From Klebsiella huaxiensis (GTDB lineage Bacteria; Pseudomonadota; Gammaproteobacteria; Enterobacterales; Enterobacteriaceae), in assembly GCF_003261575.2 (NCBI RefSeq), contig NZ_CP036175.1, positions 5,394,001-5,458,000 of the forward strand: DNA of 64,000 nucleotides. The letters are read 5' to 3'. Numbering within the stretch: the stretch's first letter is position 1; the number at the start of each line of letters is the position of its first letter. The notes under the pieces are model-generated. The model ran no database searches. It was not told the origin of the DNA and worked only from the letters and a program-made list of their open reading frames with translations. Made by a program: the position numbers and the translations under genes. Shown here one piece after another: positions 44,705 to 53,561 of the stretch.

Positions 44705-45913
44705 ATGAAAAAGACATTAGCTTTGACAGCAATTGCGATGCTTATATCTGCGCCAGCCGTGGCTAAAACGTGGGTGCTGACAAGCGCTGAAAGCGGCATG
44801 GATAAAGGAAACTGGCAGATAACCAGCGACCAGCTGAAGATTAAAGATCATCATTTCAGCATTGAGCAAAAAGTCCTTCACGGCGGTAAACAAGAAGGCA
44901 GCAAAATCCTTGTGATCCAGAGTAAAGACGGCCTGACTATCACTCTAAGCCCAACTCGCGGCATGAACTTGCTGAAAATCGAAGGATTCGGTTCACGAAT
45001 GGGTTGGGATTCGCCGGTGAAAGAGGTGGTCAACCCGGCCTTTATTAACCTCGAAAGCCGCAACGGTCTGGGATGGCTGGAAGGTTTCAATGAGATGATG
45101 GTGCGCTGCGGCTACGAATGGACCGGTCACCCGGTGACTGCTGATGGGCAGATTTATACCCTGCATGGCAAAGTCGGTAATACGCCCGCCTCACAGGTGG
45201 AAGTTGAAGTGGCAGATACCGCGCCGTATGAAATCCGCATTCGCGGACTGGTGAAAGAGAGCACTTTCAAGAAAGCAGATTTGCAGACCATGACCGAGCT
45301 GCGCTATGTGCCCGGCAGCAACAGCTTCAGCCTGCATGATGTGTTAACCAACCATGCCGACTATCCGCATGACTATCAAATTATCTACCACAGCAACTTC
45401 GGTAAGCCGATCCTCGAAGAGGGCGCGCGTTTCCTGGCACCGATAGCCAGCATCAGTCCGTTCAATGATTATGCCAAAGCCGGTTTAAAAACGTGGCAAA
45501 CCTACGCAGGCCCGACTAAAGATTTCGATGAAATGGTGTTTAATATGCAGCCGCTAGCGGACGAGAATCACCAGACACTCGCTGCAGTGGTCAATAAATC
45601 CGGAGATAAAGGGGCATCGATTCAGTTTGATACCCGCCAGCTGCCGGTGCTGACGCTGTGGAAAAATACCGATACCGAGAAACAGGGCTACGTCACCGGT
45701 ATTGAGCCAGGCACCAGCTACGCCTATCCAGTGACCATTGAACGTGAACAAAAACGCGTTAAGCAGCTTCAGCCAGGGGCCAGCACCCAGTTTGACCTGA
45801 CCTATACGCTGCTGCACAGCAGCGAGCAGGTGGCTGACGTTGAGAAGAAAATTGCGGCGATTCAGGGCGACACCAAAGTGGCAGAAAACGAAACGCCGAT
45901 CGCGAAGGAGTAG
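44705..45913 (+). CDS. Exported DUF4432 (aldose-1-epimerase-like) protein
   Basis: A 402-residue precursor with a clear signal peptide (MKKTLALTAIAMLISAPAVA, cleavage after Ala20). The mature part is a galactose-mutarotase-like beta-sandwich of the DUF4432 family. Candidate active-site residues are in SPTRGMNLLKI (about 77), MVRCGYEWTGHPV (about 130) and a late Glu in VTGIEPGTSYAYP (about 340). Cytosolic relatives occur with sugar catabolism; an exported copy would act on sugars in the periplasm. It is a single gene with its own AT-rich upstream region. Function not established. Confidence 0.82.
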   Translation: MKKTLALTAIAMLISAPAVAKTWVLTSAESGMDKGNWQITSDQLKIKDHHFSIEQKVLHGGKQEGSKILVIQSKDGLTITLSPTRGMNLLKIEGFGSRMGWDSPVKEVVNPAFINLESRNGLGWLEGFNEMMVRCGYEWTGHPVTADGQIYTLHGKVGNTPASQVEVEVADTAPYEIRIRGLVKESTFKKADLQTMTELRYVPGSNSFSLHDVLTNHADYPHDYQIIYHSNFGKPILEEGARFLAPIASISPFNDYAKAGLKTWQTYAGPTKDFDEMVFNMQPLADENHQTLAAVVNKSGDKGASIQFDTRQLPVLTLWKNTDTEKQGYVTGIEPGTSYAYPVTIEREQKRVKQLQPGASTQFDLTYTLLHSSEQVADVEKKIAAIQGDTKVAENETPIAKE

Positions 45914-45919
45914 CGCTGT

Positions 45920-46052
45920 TTCCCGGAGGCGGTGCTGTGCACCTCTCCGGACTACCGGTCCGCAGACGGTGATGCACCTGTAGCCACACTGCCCCCGGGG
46001 GCAGTGTGGCTACATTCCCGGAGGCGATGCTGCGCATCTGTCCGGGCTACAG
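45920..46052. repeat. REP/BIME cluster after the DUF4432 gene, with a 34-bp perfect palindrome
   Basis: REP-type motifs TTTCCCGGAGGCGGTGCTGT and ATTCCCGGAGGCGATGCTGC flank a perfect 34-bp palindrome at 45980-46013 (half-site GTAGCCACACTGCCCCC, no loop). It lies between the convergent DUF4432 and GNAT genes. Confidence 0.88.
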
Positions 46053-46054
46053 AA

Positions 46055-46600
46055 CTACAAAACCGTGACCACGCCAACCTGATCCATGACCACCTGACGC
46101 AAATCCTGCGCAAAGCGCTGATACTGCGCCTCATCAATCGGCTGCGGATAACTCAACACAATCAACTCATGATCGGCTATCCCTTGATGATAGGTCGGGT
46201 GGCTATGTGACCAGGTATTTGCGTAAAAGCCCATCTTTTCATAGAAGCGCAGGCGCTTGTGGGCTATCTCGCTGGTCAGCGGATCAATTTCCAGAATAGT
46301 TAGCGGTTCACGTTTGACGATTTCAGCCAATAGCTGCTTGCCGTAGCCGCGCGAACGCAGCGTATCGTCAATAGCCAGATGCTCAATATAGCTGTAATCG
46401 GCAAAACGCCAGCAGCCGCTCAGCCCGATAAACAACGCGTCGTCAAACCAGGCTTCCAGCACATAATTCTGATTGTGAAGCGCCTGCAGTTTAGCATCGG
46501 CTTCACGTTGTTCATGCCACGGAAACGCCCGACAGTACAACGCATCGAGCGCGGGAAAATAAGCGGAATTGGGGGAGGTCACTCTTTCAGAGATCAACAT
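46055..46600 (-). CDS. GNAT-family N-acetyltransferase
   Basis: A 181-residue GCN5-related acetyltransferase. Motif A is visible as IEHLAIDDTLRSRGYGKQLL (about 72-91), with the acetyl-CoA pyrophosphate loop RSRGYGKQ, and motif B follows around KRLRFYEKMGFYAN. The acceptor is not known. It is a single gene, convergent with the DUF4432 gene and upstream of nothing obviously related; mpl follows on the same strand 64 bp to the right. Confidence 0.85.
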   Translation of the reverse strand: MLISERVTSPNSAYFPALDALYCRAFPWHEQREADAKLQALHNQNYVLEAWFDDALFIGLSGCWRFADYSYIEHLAIDDTLRSRGYGKQLLAEIVKREPLTILEIDPLTSEIAHKRLRFYEKMGFYANTWSHSHPTYHQGIADHELIVLSYPQPIDEAQYQRFAQDLRQVVMDQVGVVTVL

Positions 46601-46664
46601 GACGGCACCTGGTCACAAAAGACAGCTGCCCTCACGTGGAGGGCAGCCAAACGAAGAGTATTGC

Positions 46665-48038
46665 TTACTCGGTCGCGGCGGCTTTTTGAGCCAGTTTATC
46701 CAGTAGCTTCTGATGGATACCGCCAAAACCGCCGTTACTCATCACCAGGATGTGATCACCCGGATGCGCCGTTTTGACAATCATATCCACCAGCGTATCA
46801 ACATCAGCGCTCCAGTGAGCAGGCTGTATGCAGGCATCGGCAACTTCAGCTACCAGCCACGGAATATGCTGCGGCTGCAGCAGGAAGACTTCATCTGCAC
46901 GCCCGAGAGACGGCGCCAGATCGTCTTTGCTAAGCCCCATCTTCATCGTGTTGGAACGTGGCTCAAGTACGGCAAGAATACGCGCAGTGCCGCCGACTTT
47001 GCCGCGTAATGCCTGCAGGGTCGCCAGAATCGCCGTCGGATGGTGGGCAAAGTCGTCATATACGGTAACACCGTTGGCTTCGCCGCGCAGCTCCAGACGA
47101 CGACGGGCATTGATAAAGCTGCCCAACGCATTGGCCGCGTCAGCAGGCAGCACGCCCACATGACGGGCGGCGGCAATCGCCATCAGGCCGTTATGCATAT
47201 TATGCTCTCCGACCAGCGCCCATTTCACTTCACCGACTTTCTCGCCGTCCAACCACACTTCCCATGAGGAAGCATCGGTGGTGAGTTTTTTCGCCTGCCA
47301 GTGGCCCTGCTCGCCGACCAGCTCCTGTTCGCTCCAGCAGCCCATCGCCATCGTCTGTTTTAGATTGATGTCATTTTCCGGCAGGATAATCTTGCCTTTG
47401 CCCGGCACGATTCGTACCAGGTGATGGAACTGTTTCTGAATCGCTTTCAGGTCGTCAAAAATATCCGCATGATCAAACTCAAGGTTGTTGAGAATCAGCG
47501 TGCGCGGGCAGTAATGAACAAACTTGGAGCGTTTATCAAAGAAAGCGCAGTCGTATTCATCGGCTTCAATCACGAAGAATGGGCTGTCGCCAAGTCGCGC
47601 GGAAACATCAAAGTTACCCGGTACGCCGCCGATGACAAATCCCGGCTTATAGCCGCAGACTTCGAGGATCCAGGTCGCCATTCCGGCAGTGGTGGTTTTT
47701 CCGTGCGTCCCGGCTACCGCCAGCACCCAGCGATCGCGCAGCACAAAATCATGCAGCCACTGCGGCCCGGACATGTACGGAATGTTGTTTTCCAGCACCG
47801 CTTCCACGCATGGATTACCGCGCGTCATCGCGTTACCGATGATCACCAGATCCGGTTGAGGATCCAGCTGGCTGGCATCATATCCTTGAATTAACTCAAT
47901 TCCCTGGTTTTCCAGCAGGGTACTCATTGGCGGATAAACGTTCGCATCCGACCCCGTTACCTCATGACCGAGGGAACGTGCCAGCATCGCCAGCCCCCCC
48001 ATAAACGTGCCACAGATTCCTAAAATATGAATGCGCAT
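46665..48038 (-). CDS. mpl: UDP-N-acetylmuramate:L-alanyl-gamma-D-glutamyl-meso-diaminopimelate ligase
   Basis: Murein-recycling ligase that joins recovered tripeptide to UDP-MurNAc. The 457 residues equal the E. coli length. The Mur-ligase P-loop AGTHGKTTTAG (about residue 108), the central-domain motif EADEYDCAFFD (about 172) and C-terminal RRRLELRGE (about 310) are present. Cytosolic. It is divergent from fbp, as in E. coli. Confidence 0.98.
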   Translation of the reverse strand: MRIHILGICGTFMGGLAMLARSLGHEVTGSDANVYPPMSTLLENQGIELIQGYDASQLDPQPDLVIIGNAMTRGNPCVEAVLENNIPYMSGPQWLHDFVLRDRWVLAVAGTHGKTTTAGMATWILEVCGYKPGFVIGGVPGNFDVSARLGDSPFFVIEADEYDCAFFDKRSKFVHYCPRTLILNNLEFDHADIFDDLKAIQKQFHHLVRIVPGKGKIILPENDINLKQTMAMGCWSEQELVGEQGHWQAKKLTTDASSWEVWLDGEKVGEVKWALVGEHNMHNGLMAIAAARHVGVLPADAANALGSFINARRRLELRGEANGVTVYDDFAHHPTAILATLQALRGKVGGTARILAVLEPRSNTMKMGLSKDDLAPSLGRADEVFLLQPQHIPWLVAEVADACIQPAHWSADVDTLVDMIVKTAHPGDHILVMSNGGFGGIHQKLLDKLAQKAAATE

Positions 48039-48213
48039 TCGTCATTTCCTTCTCTTATCTGAAGCACAGTTTACCGGGATGTGGGGGGGGAAAGAAATGC
48101 ATTTCAGGCGAATCCGTATTTTGCTGGCGCGATTCACCTGTGCGAGATTTTTTTATTCTTTGTTAAGATTGTTGCGTTCGTTTTACTTCACATAAACATG
48201 CAGGGAACGGGTT

Positions 48214-49212
48214 ATGAAAACGTTAGGTGAATTTATTGTCGAAAAGCAGCACGAATTCTCTCACGCGACTGGCGAGCTGACTTCGTTATTATCGGCAATA
48301 AAGTTAGGCGCCAAGATCATCCACCGCGATATCAACAAGGCCGGTCTGGTCGATATCCTGGGTGCCAGCGGTGCTGAAAACGTTCAGGGCGAGGTGCAGC
48401 AAAAACTCGACCTGTTTGCTAATGAAAAATTAAAAGCAGCACTGAAAGCACGCGATATTGTCGCCGGGATCGCCTCCGAAGAAGAAGATGAAATTGTCGT
48501 CTTTGAAGGATGTGAGCACGCTAAATACGTGGTGCTGATGGACCCTCTGGATGGATCCTCTAACATCGACGTTAACGTCTCCGTCGGAACGATTTTCTCT
48601 ATCTACCGCCGCGTCACGCCGGTAGGTACACCTGTTACCGAAGAAGATTTTCTGCAACCGGGCAGCAAACAGGTCGCTGCAGGCTATGTGGTTTATGGTT
48701 CATCGACCATGTTGGTCTATACCACAGGCTGCGGCGTTCACGCCTTCACCTATGACCCGTCTCTTGGCGTCTTCTGCCTGTCCCAGGAGCGCATGCGCTT
48801 CCCGGAAAAGGGTAACACCTACTCCATCAACGAAGGTAACTACATCAAGTTCCCGATGGGTGTGAAGAAGTACATTAAATATTGCCAGGAAGAAGATATC
48901 GGAACCCAGCGCCCGTACACCTCGCGCTATATCGGCTCTCTGGTGGCGGATTTCCACCGCAACCTGCTCAAAGGCGGCATCTACCTCTACCCAAGCACCG
49001 CCAGCCACCCGGATGGTAAGCTACGTCTGCTGTACGAATGCAACCCGATGGCGTTCCTTGCGGAACAGGCGGGCGGCAAGGCCAGCGACGGTAAAGAGCG
49101 TATTCTGGATATCATCCCGGAAAGCCTGCACCAGCGCCGTTCCTTCTTCGTCGGCAACAACCATATGGTTGAAGACGTTGAGAACTTAATTAAAGAGTTC
49201 CCGGACGTGTAA
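48214..49212 (+). CDS. fbp: Fructose-1,6-bisphosphatase class I
   Basis: Gluconeogenic enzyme converting fructose-1,6-bisphosphate to fructose-6-phosphate; inhibited by AMP, with PEP/citrate activation in enterobacteria. The 332 residues match the family. The metal-site motif DPLDGSSNID is at about 110-119, and the late Glu in RLLYECNPMAF at about 280. The start ATG 48214 (MKTLGEFIVEKQHEFSHATG) has AGGGAACGGGTT ahead. Divergent from mpl. Confidence 0.98.
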   Translation: MKTLGEFIVEKQHEFSHATGELTSLLSAIKLGAKIIHRDINKAGLVDILGASGAENVQGEVQQKLDLFANEKLKAALKARDIVAGIASEEEDEIVVFEGCEHAKYVVLMDPLDGSSNIDVNVSVGTIFSIYRRVTPVGTPVTEEDFLQPGSKQVAAGYVVYGSSTMLVYTTGCGVHAFTYDPSLGVFCLSQERMRFPEKGNTYSINEGNYIKFPMGVKKYIKYCQEEDIGTQRPYTSRYIGSLVADFHRNLLKGGIYLYPSTASHPDGKLRLLYECNPMAFLAEQAGGKASDGKERILDIIPESLHQRRSFFVGNNHMVEDVENLIKEFPDV

Positions 49213-49225
49213 TCAGCTCGAAGAT

Positions 49226-49253
49226 ACCCCCTCTCCCCTGTGGGGAGAGGGTT
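49226..49253. terminator. fbp / marR bidirectional hairpin (CCCTCTCC repeat)
   Basis: CCCTCTCCCC (49229-49238) pairs with GGGGAGAGGG (49242-49251) around a 3-base loop, followed by TT. It lies between the convergent fbp and MarR-type genes and marks the edge between the conserved backbone and the aromatic gene cluster. Confidence 0.75.
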
Positions 49254-49262
49254 AGCGCCAAA

Positions 49263-49706
49263 TCACGCCACGCTATAGCGCTGAATCAACGTCTGCAACG
49301 TATTCTTCAGTACCGCGCTGCGCGCCTCCCCCAACTCACTTAGCACGCTCTCTTCAAAGCGCGCAGCCTCAGTGTTCAGCTCGCGCACCAGCCGACGCCC
49401 TTCCTCCGTCACCGTCACCCAACTCTGCCGCCGATCGCCGCTCTGGCTTTCACAGCGTTCAACCTGTTGCTGTTTCTCCAGCCGATGCAGCAGTCGGGTA
49501 ATGGTCGGCTGCTTGCTCACCGTTTTTAACGCCAGCTCGCTGACGCTGGTCGGCCCATTGCCTTCCAGCACTGACAGCACGCGCCACTCCAGCACCGAGA
49601 AGCCTCGCGCCTCCACTACCGTGTGGAACTCCGATGACACCACCAGCCACGCTTGCCCCAGCAGCGCCGGTAAATAGCTGTTAATGAATGTCGGTGAACC
49701 TGACAT
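49263..49706 (-). CDS. MarR-family transcriptional regulator
   Basis: A 147-residue winged-helix regulator; the recognition helix lies in VSELALKTVSKQPTITRLLHRL (about residues 54-75) and the wing in ESQSGDRRQSWVTVT (about 83-98). It is the last gene of the nine-gene aromatic operon, 15 bp after the maleate isomerase gene. MarR proteins at this position usually repress their own operon until an aromatic acid or aryl-CoA binds. The inverted repeat at 60027 upstream of iorA is a candidate target. Confidence 0.9.
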   Translation of the reverse strand: MSGSPTFINSYLPALLGQAWLVVSSEFHTVVEARGFSVLEWRVLSVLEGNGPTSVSELALKTVSKQPTITRLLHRLEKQQQVERCESQSGDRRQSWVTVTEEGRRLVRELNTEAARFEESVLSELGEARSAVLKNTLQTLIQRYSVA

Positions 49707-49721
49707 CGGTACCTCCTGCGG

Positions 49722-50477
49722 TTAATAGCGCCCGGACAGCAGCGAACCAAAGCCCGGCACCCTGGTATCCAGGCGCAGACGGTTGAGCATCATCCAGGTG
49801 GTGGCGACAGACGACGAGATCACCGGCAGTCCCACGCGATCCTCGATCAGTTGGATAGAGGGCAGCGACGGCATCTGAACACAGGCCGAGGCGACAATCG
49901 CATCAACATTGGTATTGAGCTTTTTAGTCAGCTCAACCGGTGCCAGTGGATTTTGGCGGCCCACTTCGAGGTTATCCGGGATCTCCAGCGACAGGCTATC
50001 CACCACTTCGATCCCTTCATTTTCAATGTAGTCGCTCACCAGTTGCGTCAGCGGCTTCATATACGGCGTGAGGATCGATACCCGCTTCGCGCCAATCACC
50101 TGTAACCCTTCCACTAGCGCGCCCGCGCTGGTAATCACTGGCGACGGATGGCCGTTTTCCACGGTCCGCGCGTGCAGACGCTCTTCGGAAATGCGGTGGT
50201 AGCCTTTACCCATACTCATGATGGCCACCAGGCACGCGTAGCCCAGCACGTCCACAGCGGCGTCGGACAGTTCCAGCGCGCAGCGATCGCTGTCCGCATC
50301 CATCGCCGACAATTCCTCTTTCGACACCTTCTTCATGCGCATCCGGCTAGAGTGGAAGGTAAAATGCTCCGGGGCGATCGCCTCTCTGGCGCGTAAGATC
50401 GCCGGGATCTCCGTCTCCATGGTGGTGTTCGACGACGGTACAATCTGGCCAATACGGAAATGGCGTGAAGTCTGCAT
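49722..50477 (-). CDS. Maleate cis-trans isomerase (Asp/Glu racemase superfamily)
   Basis: A 251-residue protein of the maleate isomerase/arylmalonate decarboxylase group. Both catalytic Cys are present: YACLVAIMSMG (about Cys82) and SACVQMPSL (about Cys199), the spacing of NicE/MaiA. It would convert maleate to fumarate. The start overlaps the stop of the nitrilase gene. Its presence implies the pathway makes free maleate, by hydrolysis of maleylpyruvate or via maleamate, and not fumarylpyruvate. Another member of the superfamily (decarboxylase or racemase) is possible, but the two-Cys signature favours the isomerase. Confidence 0.85.
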   Translation of the reverse strand: MQTSRHFRIGQIVPSSNTTMETEIPAILRAREAIAPEHFTFHSSRMRMKKVSKEELSAMDADSDRCALELSDAAVDVLGYACLVAIMSMGKGYHRISEERLHARTVENGHPSPVITSAGALVEGLQVIGAKRVSILTPYMKPLTQLVSDYIENEGIEVVDSLSLEIPDNLEVGRQNPLAPVELTKKLNTNVDAIVASACVQMPSLPSIQLIEDRVGLPVISSSVATTWMMLNRLRLDTRVPGFGSLLSGRY

Positions 50478-51508
50478 TAGTTTTGCTCCTGGAACGGCTC
50501 CGCCGCTTCATTCTGGCCGCTAAAATCCAGTGAACTCTCAACGGAGTCATGGAAGGTCGCCGCGTTCTGAGCGCGACGGTTGACCTGTAAATCAAAAATA
50601 TCGAAACGGTTATAGTGGCCGGTGATGTCGTGCATCTGCCGCGGCTGAATACAGCGGTTGAGGTCAATCTCGGCGTAGACGATGCCCTCTTTATCAATCA
50701 GCGGTTCGCCCACTACGCGTCCGTCCGGGCCAATCACCCCGGAGAAGGCGCTATTCGGCCGCGCCAGCAATTCACGCGCTTCGGGATGGGTTTGCGCCAT
50801 TGCCTCAACGATCTCTTCGCTAACGGTCGAACAAGCGATCACTGTAAACACCTTACCCTCAAAGCAGTGCGCCGAGGCGCGCAGGCGAATAGCCTCCGCC
50901 ATGTCGTAATCCTTCGGCGCCACCGGCAGCGCGATATAGCTGGCCACGTGCACCAGCTCGCCCTGCGCCAGCAGCGAGAAGCGTGCCAGCGTGTTGGTGT
51001 TCTCGCCGCAGGCCAGCGCCCCCAGCGGGCCGATGCTGGTTTTGTGCACTCGCAGCGACGACGCGTCGCCGTTGGCCCACGTCAGTTTTTCCGCCCAGGT
51101 CGGCACCAGTTTGCGATGGCGGCCAATAATTTTGCCTTCGTCGTTGATGGTCACCAGCGTGTTATAGAGCGTGGCGATACTCTGCGGATGGCGCTCGTTG
51201 ACGCCAATCACCACGTTCACCTTATGGCGCGCGGCAGCCTGGGCGATTTTACGAATCTCCGGCCCGGGAACTTCAATCGCGCTACGGCACAGCTTTTCAA
51301 ACCACGGGCTGCCTTCCACCGGGTTCATCACCCAGCTCCAGTACGGATAACCGGCGATAAACACTTCCGGGAAGGCCACCAGCTTCGCGCCGTTGCTTGC
51401 CGCTTCGGCAATCAGGCGGCAGGCTTTATCAACGGTGGCGTCAGTGTCGAGAAACACCGGCGAGGCCTGTACGGCTGCGGCGGTAAATTTGGCTAATTCC
51501 AGCATCAA
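50477..51508 (-). CDS. Nitrilase-family carbon-nitrogen hydrolase
   Basis: A 343-residue member of the nitrilase branch. The Glu-Lys-Cys triad is visible: Glu in LVAFPEVFIAGYP (about 48), Lys in GRHRKLVPT (about 133) and Cys in ALACGENTNTLARF (about 167). True nitrilases release ammonia and an acid from a nitrile, and some also hydrolyse amides. The gene is inside a ring-cleavage operon and overlaps the next gene by one base, with 11 bp to the preceding one, so it is likely part of the pathway. A nitrile substrate, or an amide intermediate such as maleamate, are both possible (see findings). Confidence 0.87.
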   Translation of the reverse strand: MMLELAKFTAAAVQASPVFLDTDATVDKACRLIAEAASNGAKLVAFPEVFIAGYPYWSWVMNPVEGSPWFEKLCRSAIEVPGPEIRKIAQAAARHKVNVVIGVNERHPQSIATLYNTLVTINDEGKIIGRHRKLVPTWAEKLTWANGDASSLRVHKTSIGPLGALACGENTNTLARFSLLAQGELVHVASYIALPVAPKDYDMAEAIRLRASAHCFEGKVFTVIACSTVSEEIVEAMAQTHPEARELLARPNSAFSGVIGPDGRVVGEPLIDKEGIVYAEIDLNRCIQPRQMHDITGHYNRFDIFDLQVNRRAQNAATFHDSVESSLDFSGQNEAAEPFQEQN

Positions 51509-51519
51509 TCGTTCTCCTC

Positions 51520-52431
51520 TTACACCGCCACAACCGGGTGGCGCAGCTTGCCGATAAACTCCACTTCGGCGTCAATCACATCGCCCGGCCAGACCCACTC
51601 CTGCGGGCTGCGGCCCGCGCCAACGCCTTCCGGCGTGCCGGTGGCGATAATGTCACCCGGCTCGAGGGTGATCCCTTTGCTGATGTCGGCAATCAGCGTT
51701 GGTACTTTGAACAGCATGTGGCGGGTGTTGGAGCTTTGTTTGGTGACGCCGTTCACGCGCAGGCTGAGGTTGAGATTGTGCGGATCCGGAATCTCATCAG
51801 CGGTGACAATACACGGCCCGAACGGCGCGTAGGTGTCCTGACCTTTTGAGTAAATCCACTGCCCGGCGCGGCGGCAGTCGCGGGCGCTCATGTCGATCAT
51901 CAGGCTGTAGCCGAAGACATAGTTCATCGCCTGCGCTTCGCTAACGCGTTTGGCGCGCGAGCCGATAATCACCGCCAGCTCCACTTCCCAGTCCAACTGC
52001 TGGGTGATCTGCGCGTTGTGTTCAATGGCATCATCCGGGCCAATCACCGAGGTCGGCGGCTTGGAGAAAATCACCGGCTCTTTCGGCAGATCTTTGGAGG
52101 TGTCCAGCGTGCGGCTAGACTCCGCCACGTGCTCAACATAGTTCAGGCCGATGCCGAAGATGTTTTTGCGCGGACGCGGGATCGGCGCCAGCACTTTCAC
52201 GTTGACCAGCGGCTGGGCACAGCCGACCGGCCAGTTACCCTCACAGGCGTTCAGCAGTTCCCTCCCTGCCTCCACCGCCGACGGACCAAGGTCAATGAAA
52301 TCCAGCATGTTGTCCGGTAACGACTGGCTGCGGTACTGCGCCAGCCTGGCTAAATCCACCACATAATCCCCGACAATTGCGCCCAGACGGGACGCGGCGT
52401 TGACGTTGCTACGGTAGGTAATCAGGCGCAT
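51520..52431 (-). CDS. Fumarylacetoacetate hydrolase-family protein (maleyl/fumarylpyruvate hydrolase)
   Basis: A 303-residue C-C hydrolase. The FAH domain (about 75-300) carries metal-binding acidic residues in LDWEVELAVIIG (about 149), SARDCRRAGQWIYSKGQDTYAPFGP (about 182-205; Asp/Lys) and the TGTPEGVGAGR loop (about 265). It should split the ring-cleavage product into pyruvate and a C4 acid. Maleate isomerase encoded beside it and no glutathione-type maleylpyruvate isomerase in the window favour direct hydrolysis of maleylpyruvate. The start overlaps the dioxygenase stop. Confidence 0.88.
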   Translation of the reverse strand: MRLITYRSNVNAASRLGAIVGDYVVDLARLAQYRSQSLPDNMLDFIDLGPSAVEAGRELLNACEGNWPVGCAQPLVNVKVLAPIPRPRKNIFGIGLNYVEHVAESSRTLDTSKDLPKEPVIFSKPPTSVIGPDDAIEHNAQITQQLDWEVELAVIIGSRAKRVSEAQAMNYVFGYSLMIDMSARDCRRAGQWIYSKGQDTYAPFGPCIVTADEIPDPHNLNLSLRVNGVTKQSSNTRHMLFKVPTLIADISKGITLEPGDIIATGTPEGVGAGRSPQEWVWPGDVIDAEVEFIGKLRHPVVAV

Positions 52432-53561
52432 TATTTTTTCTCCTCAGACACTATTTTTTGCTGACCATCGTTGTCCAGCAGCGCGTCCTCGTAATAGAGG
52501 CTGAGCGACTGCATCACGGGCAAGTCGTTGAAACAGAACAGGCACGCATCATCGGTTTGCGACAGGTTGACGTGCTCATGGAAGGCCCAGGACGGCACGC
52601 AGAAAATATCGCGCTCCTGCCAGTCAAAGCGCTGCCCGTCGATAATCGAGTAGCCTTTACCCTTCGCCACCTGGTACATGAAGCTGCCGGTATGGCGGTG
52701 TGCCTTGCCGACAAATCCGGGCCGCAGGCGCTGCATACTGGCGCCGATGGTCGGCATCACATGGCCACCGGTCACCGGGTTGGTGTAGTGCATCAGCACA
52801 TCGTCAAACGGCGAGCCGTCGCTGACCTTCGCCGCGCGGCACAACGCTTCATAGGTCGGCTGCCACTGGTACTTAAACAGCGGCGAATAGGGTTTATCCC
52901 AACCGACGTTGTGCGGGCGCAGCGCGGCGGCGGCCCACAGCGCCACGCGGTCATCAACCGGCGCGGTGACCTGCTGATGCATATCCGGGTGTACCTTGTA
53001 GAACCCGGCCTCCATCGCGTTGACCAGCGGAATATCCAGCCCGTCCTGCCAGATGCAGGGCAAACCATCCGCTTCCACGCCGTGTTCATGCCAGGTGCCG
53101 TTCGGCGTCAGCACAAAGTCGTTGGCCTCTAGCGGCATCTTGTGACCGTCGACGATGGTGTAAGCCCCACGCCCTTCCATAATGAAGCGCAGCGCCGATG
53201 AAGAGTGCGCGTGCGCCGAGGCGGCTTCGCCGGGGTGCATCACCTGAAGCCCGGAGTACAGCCAGCCCACCGCCGCCGCCACGTCCTGGCGGCCCGGATT
53301 ATTGAGGTAAATCACCCGCCGTCCGGCTTTCTCCGGAGTGACCAGTTCCACCGAACGCAGCACGTGCTCGCGCAGATCCTGATAGCGCCACAGCACCGGC
53401 ACGGAAGACGATTTCGGCTGCCATGGTTCGATTTTGTTCGCCACCGTCCATAGCGCGCCGGTTTTCAGCTCCGAGAGCTGCTGGTAGTAGGCCACCAGCT
53501 CCGGGGTATCTTCTACGTCCGCGCGACCGGCGGTGCTTTCACGAAAGTCGTCATATTTCAT
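52431..53561 (-). CDS. Gentisate 1,2-dioxygenase-like double-cupin ring-cleavage enzyme
   Basis: A 376-residue double-cupin; the start was set at ATG 53561 (MKYDDFRESTAGRADVEDTP), overlapping the upstream stop. The iron site is formed by His in AHAHSSSALRFIMEG (about 117-131) and in GTWHEHGVEADG (about 157). The N-terminal LWTVANKIEPWQPK is typical of gentisate dioxygenases. The C-terminal cupin (about 275-350) keeps HRHTGS and FHEHVN. Gentisate dioxygenases cleave between the carboxyl-bearing carbon and the adjacent hydroxylated carbon. The substrate may be gentisate or a 5-hydroxy-2-amino analogue. Confidence 0.9.
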   Translation of the reverse strand: MKYDDFRESTAGRADVEDTPELVAYYQQLSELKTGALWTVANKIEPWQPKSSSVPVLWRYQDLREHVLRSVELVTPEKAGRRVIYLNNPGRQDVAAAVGWLYSGLQVMHPGEAASAHAHSSSALRFIMEGRGAYTIVDGHKMPLEANDFVLTPNGTWHEHGVEADGLPCIWQDGLDIPLVNAMEAGFYKVHPDMHQQVTAPVDDRVALWAAAALRPHNVGWDKPYSPLFKYQWQPTYEALCRAAKVSDGSPFDDVLMHYTNPVTGGHVMPTIGASMQRLRPGFVGKAHRHTGSFMYQVAKGKGYSIIDGQRFDWQERDIFCVPSWAFHEHVNLSQTDDACLFCFNDLPVMQSLSLYYEDALLDNDGQQKIVSEEKK

